Shown in pieces: positions 59,601 to 64,000 of a stretch of 64,000 nucleotides of DNA (the stretch's first letter is position 1; every line of letters begins with the position of its first letter). The position numbers and the translations under genes are program-made. This stretch comes from Gordionus sp. m RMFG-2023 (taxonomy: Eukaryota; Nematomorpha; Gordioida; Chordodea; Parachordodidae), in NCBI RefSeq assembly GCF_954871325.1, contig NC_088775.1, positions 69,665,561 to 69,729,560 on the forward strand. Reading direction: 5' to 3'. The notes below the pieces were generated by a model. The model was not told the DNA's origin, made no database searches, and was given only the letters and a program-made list of their open reading frames with translations.

Positions 59601-62600
59601 CAAAAATGACAATTAGTTTAGAGAATTCTTAAAAGTGTCATCTTTAAACATCTGTAAAAATTTTTTTGCAAAATATTTTATAAGCTTTAGAAAAATTTTC
59701 GAATCGAATATTCGACGAATCGAAACGAATAATGATTTTATTATTCGTACGAATACGAATAGCGCAATTATTCGATTCGATTCGTTTTTTTGTAGGCCTA
59801 TTCACGAATAAAGGAATCCCTTTCTTCATTCTTGTCGCCACTTCAACTTGGGTTTGGTGTTCCTGGAGGCTCTGAAATTTCCACTAATTTTGCTTGTTTA
59901 ACTATAGCTAACTGTCTTGATTTCAACAATGCATTTAATACAATAAAACGCCAACACTTCGTTCCTCTATTTTGCAACTATATCCCAAATACTCTACTTA
60001 CATCCTCCACAGCTATTCGAGCCATACTTTTTTAAAATTCAATAATAACATAATCGTATCTCAAGAGGGAATTCAGCAAGGTGACCCCTTAGGCCCAGCC
60101 CTCTTTTGCAACGGGATCCACAAGATAATCCAGGAAATTCAATCTAACCTTACCTTAAATTCCTGGTATCTTGATGATGGCATTGTCTCGGGCAACCTCT
60201 CCTCAATCATGTCCATCCCCCTCATCATTGAGAATCTCTCTCATATAACAGGACTATCTCTCAACCTCCCCAAAAGTGAGATTTGCTTCCTAAATCCCAC
60301 TTCTATCCCTTTAGACATGGCATATCACGTTATCAACAGAGACGAGATGACACACCTCAGATCACCCATAGGAGGTGAAAAAGCCATCGAGACATTTACA
60401 AATCCCTTAACAATTTATCCAAATTAAATACATTATTTAATTACCTCCCAGCCCATCAATCTTTTTTTTAATAAAAAATTATTTCAATATACCTAAAATC
60501 CTTTACGCCCTGAGATCCTCTTTGATCTTTAAATGCCATGACTTGCTCGTTTCTCATGAAACCTTAAATTTTCCAATTCATCTGGCCTCAGGCCACCCTT
60601 CCCAGCTAGTCTGGTGGTGTTGGTATCCGATCCCCGATACAACTTTCCCCCTCAGCCTTTATCTCATCTCGTCTTGCTGCAAAATCTATCATCGATAATG
60701 GATCCACTCCTTCAGATACTGACCTCTTGCAGGCCTTCACCTTTTGGGACAGCAACTGCTCACCCACCCTCTGTCGTCCGGCTTCCAGCATTCAGAAAGA
60801 CTGGGATGCTCCTCTGATCGCCCGTTCCGTTGAATACCTTATTTTGAAAATGCCCTTTGAGGACAATCGCAATGATTTAGTATTATATGCAAGCTCAGGT
60901 TACGAATGGCTGGAAGCCATCCCCAGTTCCAATCTTGGCCTCTTCTTGACTGGCGAACAGCTACGCATTTCCATAGCCCACTGCCTTGGCTGTAATGCCA
61001 TGGTTCCCTCAATTTGCATTAATTGTGGCCATCCCATCGAATCGAAAGCTTATTATCCCTTGCACTGCAAGTTCTCCCATGGACGACAACCGCATCATAA
61101 ATCTATTAACAACATCCTCCTAACTGCTCTTAAAAAAATTAATATTGCATCCATCCTCGAACCAGTGGGCTCAAACGAAAACGCCATATACCCCGATGGT
61201 ATATTCCCTGGACCAATGGTCTCCCACTAGCTTGGGACTATACCTGTGGATTTTGCCGCCAAGTCCAACCTCTCATTTTCTGCCATCGAAAAGGCCGAAA
61301 TCCTAAAAAAACAAATATGCTTGCCTCACCAATACCGTGTTTAACCCAATCGTTACCAATACCCTAAGCATGCTCGGAAGTGATGCTCTCAATTTCATCA
61401 AAACTATAGGAAAAAAAATGAGGCAGATCTCAGGGGACCTCAATGAAAGATTGAAAATCTGCCAGTCCAATTTTTTAAGCATTGACTCTTCTCTAGGGTG
61501 ATTTATACCCTTTTTTTAAATTCTATTTTTTTTTATCTCATTTCTCTTTTATACATATAAATTTTATAATTCATTTTTAATATATTATTTGTTTTTTTAT
61601 GAAAAATTTGTGAAAATTTGTTTTTTTAAATAAAGTACTACTCCCAATTTTACAAAATCATAGTTAAAAATTATAATTTATAATTATATAATTAAAAATA
61701 AAATTCTATAATTGAGTCCCCAAAAAGGAACCATAATTGTGTCTAAAAATTTCAATTTGAATTTTTTAGTGAATATATTGGGGTCAGAAATCTAATATTT
61801 AAATCAGAGATCTGCAGAGGTATTATTTGCATGGCCTAGTTTAGATTTTTTTTTAAAAAAAAATATTTTCAACCTGGCATATTCTAGGTTTAAATCATCT
61901 GCCCAGCACAGTCTGGATTTTTTTAAAAAAATTTCAGCCAAGGCCCGATCTTTTAAAATCATATTCCATTTATTTTTAATTTTTATTATTAATAAGGACA
62001 ATTTAAAATACTTGATTTAAAATATATAGCCTGACCATTTTTTAAAAAAATTTAGGCCCAGCCCAGGTATATTTTAAAAAAATTAAAATATGACCCTGCC
62101 TGGCCTGTATAGATAAATGTAAATTTACATTTTGTAATAAAAAAAGGCATTTGTATTGTATTTGTCTGAAAATTTTGAAATGTATTTATTACTTTATATT
62201 TTTTAGTATTTAAAATACTTTCTAAAATAATCAATAAATAGTAAATACAAGTATAAAAATGTATTGAATTTAGTATTATAAATAGAAGTATTAGTGTTAC
62301 TGCCCAACCCTACCTATATCCTTTAAATCTAACAAAATCTGTTAAATTTTGCATTGATTAATCTAAGGCTAAACCATAAAACAATTTTTTTAAAAATTAA
62401 ACTAAAACCATATATAGGAACTCCATTGATATGAGCTGAATGAATCCAACCTGTTGGGGGAATTGTGATAAAATGATGGCTAAAATATATAAATCCATCA
62501 ATATAAGGCCAATAATTGAATCTATAACCTTGGTAACTTGTGTATATACCTTGACAATAGCTGTTATAAAAAATTATGAATTTTATAAAATATAATTTGT

Positions 62601-62911
62601 CAAATAGGTCATTCCTAATTTTCTTATATTAAATTATCTTACTTGTTTATTGAAAAATAAATGCCTTAAATTATGTCACTGCATTCAAAATTAGGGATTA
62701 TTTAAATTAATATTCTATATGTAAATAAGTATAACCTATCTTCAAGATAGCCACCAGCCATATCATGGCATATGATAGTTTTAGGATATTTAAGTATTTT
62801 TTTTATTATCAATTTCTGATGAGAAACTTGATAGGTATCGATAGGTCCCCAATTCAACAATTCATTTATATTTTCTATAGGTTTACAAATAAGTTGATTA
62901 TTTGAGAACAT
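52813..62911 (-). CDS. ENGASE: cytosolic endo-beta-N-acetylglucosaminidase (GH85), 7 exons, complete
   Basis: Proposed joins (minus strand): 62911-62736, 62560-62409, 55939-55707, 55561-55491, 54992-54616, 54436-53732, 53684-52813. The lengths sum to 2586, i.e. 861 codons plus stop, with GT..AG and matching phase at all six introns. ENGASE cleaves the chitobiose core of free or misfolded N-glycans in the cytosol. GH85 signatures appear in order: CHDMAGGYLED, YFSHHFITIPP, GTFITE, GWLLNIENE with catalytic Asn (~155) and Glu (~157), WYDSVTTRGKLVWQNELN, ASDGIFLNY, VGIDVFGRG..GGGGFNT, and the LPLLTMFCDK end of the barrel. The second half (about residues 350-861) is less conserved and longer than in the 743-aa human enzyme. 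No signal peptide, as expected. Intron 2 (6.5 kb) holds a hAT pseudogene and an antisense LINE. Confidence 0.92.
53732..54436 (-). CDS. ENGASE: ENGASE exon 6
   Basis: The acceptor is TTATTTAG|CTGAGC (completing an Ala codon) and the donor CCGAAA|GTATGT. It reads ERRNCEKLFWESLKSYLYPE then NIPFFQLPLLTMFCDKF, matching the FW..L..YL....I..LPF.T.FC end of the GH85 barrel, followed by the start of the C-terminal region (FETNTEPIKIECP and onwards). Confidence 0.88.
54616..54992 (-). CDS. ENGASE: ENGASE exon 5
   Basis: The acceptor is ATCAAAAG|GCCCTT and the donor GATTACG|GTTTAA. It codes PFFLASDGIFLNYTW, then KDIFVGIDVFGRGMIGGGGF, then HKMSIALFAIAWTYQKFD. These are the FF...DG.F.NY.W, VG.DVFGRG..GGG.FNT and S.A.FA..W.Y motifs of GH85. 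Confidence 0.92.
55072..55371. mobile_element. GGCC-word MITE in ENGASE intron 4
   Basis: It begins CAGAGACCTGAAGGCTCGGC and ends ATCTGCAGGTCTCTG, clear inverted termini. Words CGGGCCGGGC, GCTGGGCC, CTGGGCCGGTCC and CTGGGCCGGGCTG alternate with A/T blocks. The flanking 8-mers (GTGTATAT, AAATCCGT) do not match, so the target duplication is lost or the insertion is rearranged. Confidence 0.8.
55491..55561 (-). CDS. ENGASE: ENGASE exon 4 (71 bp)
   Basis: A short exon, found by looking for the missing WYDS block: acceptor ATTAAAAG|ATCATT, donor AAACAT|GTAAAC. It codes IIWYDSVTTRGKLVWQNELN then EKN, an almost canonical GH85 segment. The phase-2 end is completed by the first base of exon 5. Confidence 0.92.
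55707..55939 (-). CDS. ENGASE: ENGASE exon 3 (catalytic Asn/Glu)
   Basis: The acceptor is TTTAAAG|GGACGT and the donor TCCAAA|GTTTTA. It codes GTFITESSDGQATCQFFL, then ADKMISLAIYYNFDGWLLN and IENEIEVSQIQ. The NIEN motif holds the catalytic Asn and Glu of GH85 enzymes. Confidence 0.93.
55971..57030. other. start of ENGASE intron 2, AT-rich with repeat scraps
   Basis: A GGCC-word scrap lies near 56260-56330. At 56635, CAGGGGTGGAATAGAAAGGA resembles a hAT left terminus and may be the start of the element whose transposase remnant follows, but no right end was found. Confidence 0.4.
57100..57690 (+). pseudogene. hAT transposase pseudogene (DDE core remnant)
   Basis: Broken plus-strand frames read QAYDGTNVMSCRNGGIQTF (about 57410-57470), matching the QGYDGA..MSG...G.Q catalytic-Asp block of the hAT/ZMYM-type group; then IYIHCFNHKSC (about 57500), matching YvHC..H.LNL; then NEFYNFFKHFNVSCKYTGHI and LKRLLGKRWTGLWKHL (about 57580-57690), matching the later L....TRW region. 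Stops and frameshifts are frequent. It lies in ENGASE intron 2 on the opposite strand. Confidence 0.7.
58123..61502 (+). pseudogene. LINE with CCHC finger and PDG motif, split by a MITE
   Basis: Degenerate non-LTR element ORF, antisense to ENGASE. In order: N-terminal region SWANDFLSLPNFPTISRIP (58210) and SNKINSLNINTALRAMTSED (58530); RT start SFGGLNG and GARLIALKK then DGGIRPIAVGWFFRR (58740-58965); interruption by an 818 bp MITE; LQLGFGVPGGSE and LDFNNAFNTIKR (59838-59955); QEGIQQGDPLGPALF (60060) and catalytic WYLDDGIVSGNL (60165); GGVGIRSP (60610); and a C-terminal CINCGHPIESKAYYPLHCKF finger followed by YPDG (60955-61205). The CCHC-then-PD arrangement recalls LINEs with a restriction-like endonuclease downstream of the RT (R2/NeSL-type); that placement is inference. 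Frameshifts and stops show it is dead. Confidence 0.8.
58983..59800. mobile_element. hAT-type MITE (ATTCGAATCG words) inside the LINE, perfect TSD TTCACGAA
   Basis: It begins TAGGCCTAAAACGAATTATT and ends GATTCGTTTTTTTGTAGGCCTA. A perfect 8 bp repeat TTCACGAA flanks it (58975-58982 and 59801-59808). ATTCGATTCGAA, CGAATCGAATATTCGACGAA and TTCGATTCGATTCG words fill both ends. Removing the element and one repeat restores an uninterrupted LINE frame across the site. Length 818 bp. Confidence 0.95.
61503..61804. other. LINE 3' flank, AT-rich
   Basis: AT-rich DNA after the LINE stop, with TTAAATAAAGTA near 61627 that could be the LINE's poly(A) signal. Nothing else recognisable. Confidence 0.4.
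61805..62115. mobile_element. GGCC-word MITE in ENGASE intron 2
   Basis: The left terminus CAGAGATCTGCAGAGG is clear. Internal words CATGGCCTAG, CAACCTGGC, CCAGCACAGTCTGG and GGCCCAGCCCAGG alternate with T/A blocks. The right end is near CCTGCCTGGCCTGTATAG, resembling (inverted) the GATATACAGGTCTGGCC left end at 5645. The target duplication is not clear. Confidence 0.65.
62409..62560 (-). CDS. ENGASE: ENGASE exon 2
   Basis: The acceptor is TATAACAG|CTATTG and the donor TATATG|GTTTTA. It codes YCQGIYTSYQGYRFNYWPY then IDGFIYFSHHFITIPPTGW and IHSAHINGVPIY. These match the QG....Y.FYHW..ID.F.YFSHH.VTIPP..W...AH.HGV segment of ENGASE. Phases fit both neighbours although exon 3 lies 6.5 kb away. 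Confidence 0.92.
62736..62911 (-). CDS. ENGASE: ENGASE exon 1 (start codon)
   Basis: The ATG at 62911 opens MFSNNQLICKPIENINELLN then WGPIDTYQ, and later KTIICHDMAGGYLED; donor GATAG|GTTATA. The P...L.ELL.W and CHDM.GGYL.D motifs are those of the N-terminal GH85 region, so little or nothing is missing upstream. No upstream acceptor is needed. There is no signal peptide, consistent with a cytosolic enzyme. Confidence 0.88.
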
Positions 62912-63569
62912 CTAGTTTCGTTTTAAATAAAGGTTCTGTCAAATTTGAAGTATTGATTGGTTAAGTGGCATTGACATATAATTTTATATGTTATTTTATT
63001 TATATTTTCTACTTAAATTTTTGAAGGCAGAAGATTTTCTAATTTGAAAAATTATAACATGAAAACGCCTTATTGATCTTAAAGAAATACTTTGGGTTAA
63101 CCAAGGAAATAATATGTTTATTGTATTTATATCTAAATAAATTTTCAAAAATTATTACTCTTTGGATTCGAAGTCCAACGGGACTAGGTAGTCATAAAAT
63201 TTGGTGCCGTGTAGCTAAGGGCTAAAATAGCTGGAGTAGACCATGGTAAACTGGAGAGGTGACTAAAAATAAAAATGTACAGTCAATTTAGAGTTTTCCT
63301 TTATTTTAGAAGTCCAAAAAATATATCCTGTTACTATACAATAATAATCTTGAAGCCATGTAATTAATTGTTGATGTATCACGTTTACAATAAAAATAAA
63401 TAATAATATAAGAAAAATTCTTAATTTTACCATAAAATAACGTATTACCGGACAAATTTTATTATGGTTTCTTCCTTCTTACATTTTTGTAATATACATT
63501 AACTTAATAGTTTTGTTTTATTAACACTAACTTAAAATGATTAACATTGTAAAGTGATTGTTTTTTTAG
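62912..63569. other. upstream flank of ENGASE, AT-rich
   Basis: This should hold the ENGASE promoter and 5' UTR, but no element can be picked out. A less AT-rich patch (63165-63265, with TTTGGTGCCGTGTAGCTAAG) has no recognisable reading frame and could be a repeat fragment. Confidence 0.4.
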
Positions 63570-63751
63570 GATATATAAAGGACGATGAATTGGAGAATGG
63601 AAAGAAAAATGTAATTTATATTTTAAAACTCACGCATTTATATACTAAATATAAAATCTAATTAATATATATGTCGTAATTTTTAAAGGGATCAGAACTA
63701 TCCGAGATCATCACGGATTTTAAAGAGATAACTAAGAAATTTGGGTTTTAA
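63570..63751 (+). CDS. speculative terminal exons of an unrecognised gene
   Basis: Two exon-like segments: 63570-63610 (acceptor TTTTTTTAG|GATATA, donor AAAAAT|GTAATT) reading YIKDDELENGKKN, and 63689-63751 (acceptor TTTAAAG|GGATCA) reading GSELSEIITDFKEITKKFGF then a stop, in matching phase. GYIKDDELEN resembles the second half of an EF-hand loop plus exiting helix, but no calcium-binding loop was found upstream. Very short; possibly chance. Confidence 0.2.
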
Positions 63752-63770
63752 GTTAAGGAAGGATAATACG

Positions 63771-64000
63771 CAGGGATGTGAACCCGGACCCGGACCTTGA
63801 ACCCTCCTGGACCCTCGTATTTTGGCTGAACCCGGACCCGGACCCTTTTAAAAAGTGGAGGGTCCAAGGGTTCAGGGTGTTAAAAATTTTTGACTTAAAA
63901 TTTATTTTTTTTAAATTAATGTAAAAATATAATTTTTAAAAAATAATATAAAATTTTTATAATTTTATTAATTTTTAAAAAAATAATATAAAATTTTTAT
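63771..64000. mobile_element. start of a GGACCCGGACCC-word element (cut by window end)
   Basis: CAGGGATGTGAACCCGGACC starts at 63771, followed by CCTTGAACCCTCCTGGACCC and CTGAACCCGGACCCGGACCC, then an AT-rich core. The CAGGGATGTGAACC terminus resembles other hAT-type ends in the window, and its inverse matches the right end near 24130. The right half lies beyond the window. Confidence 0.65.

Noticed and set aside
60614-60817. Overlapping short frames in the LINE 3' half (both strands)
   Set aside because: They are shadows of the frameshifted LINE ORF, whose correct frame reads GGVGIRSP and continues to the CCHC finger.
63165-63265. LTR/primer-binding-site-like TTTGGTGCCG
   Set aside because: No flanking long terminal repeats, polypurine tract or gag/pol sequence nearby; a 10-base match is not enough.
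1-64000. tRNA, rRNA genes and CRISPR arrays
   Set aside because: None were seen on reading; the recurring short words belong to transposon ends and lack the regular repeat-spacer structure of CRISPR.

Overview
This window looks like nuclear DNA from an invertebrate animal. It is very AT-rich (about three quarters A+T by eye), has long introns, and is packed with decayed transposable elements. Two conserved animal genes can be rebuilt exon by exon with GT..AG boundaries and consistent phases. The species cannot be named from the sequence.

Layout. 1-10000: AT-rich DNA with a broken piggyBac transposase (1930-3574, minus) and several miniature elements. 10009-46885, plus: a SCHIP1-like gene (schwannomin-interacting protein) in four recognised exons. 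Its 34 kb first intron holds a 5'-truncated RTE-like LINE (15460-17503), two larger hAT elements (20739-22523 and 34874-37473), a hAT deletion derivative (40037-41118), a long-TIR transposon of a class I cannot name (28779-31253), a head-to-head pair of CCHC/gag-like fragments (27340-28620) and many short hAT MITEs. 46900-52800: intergenic space between converging genes, with a 2.4 kb hAT-type element (48496-50862) that carries a second hAT element and a four-copy ~107 bp tandem repeat, plus a speculative tiny two-exon gene (51575-52516). 52813-62911, minus: a complete ENGASE gene (cytosolic endo-beta-N-acetylglucosaminidase, GH85) in seven exons, predicted 861 aa. Its 6.5 kb second intron holds a hAT pseudogene and an antisense LINE split by a MITE with a perfect 8 bp target duplication. 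63570-63751: two weak exon-like segments (possible EF-hand-like C-terminus). 63771-64000: start of another motif-array element.

The most striking theme is the repeat fraction. The recurrent GGCCCGGCCCG words separated by T-run/A-run blocks are not random GC islands. They fill the ends of short elements whose boundaries can be fixed to the base: TAGAGAYCTGCA-like inverted ends and 8 bp direct repeats, several of them perfect, as expected for the hAT superfamily. One copy (31940-32876) still carries a hAT C-terminal dimerisation domain. Other families in the window follow the same architecture with different words: GGTTCGG, GGACCCGGACCC, ATTCGAATCG and AGGAGCTAGCTCCCGCTCC.

The two cellular genes are unrelated in function (SCHIP1: cytoskeleton/junction-associated coiled-coil protein; ENGASE: cytosolic deglycosylation of free and misfolded glycoproteins) and simply converge on 46.9-52.8 kb.
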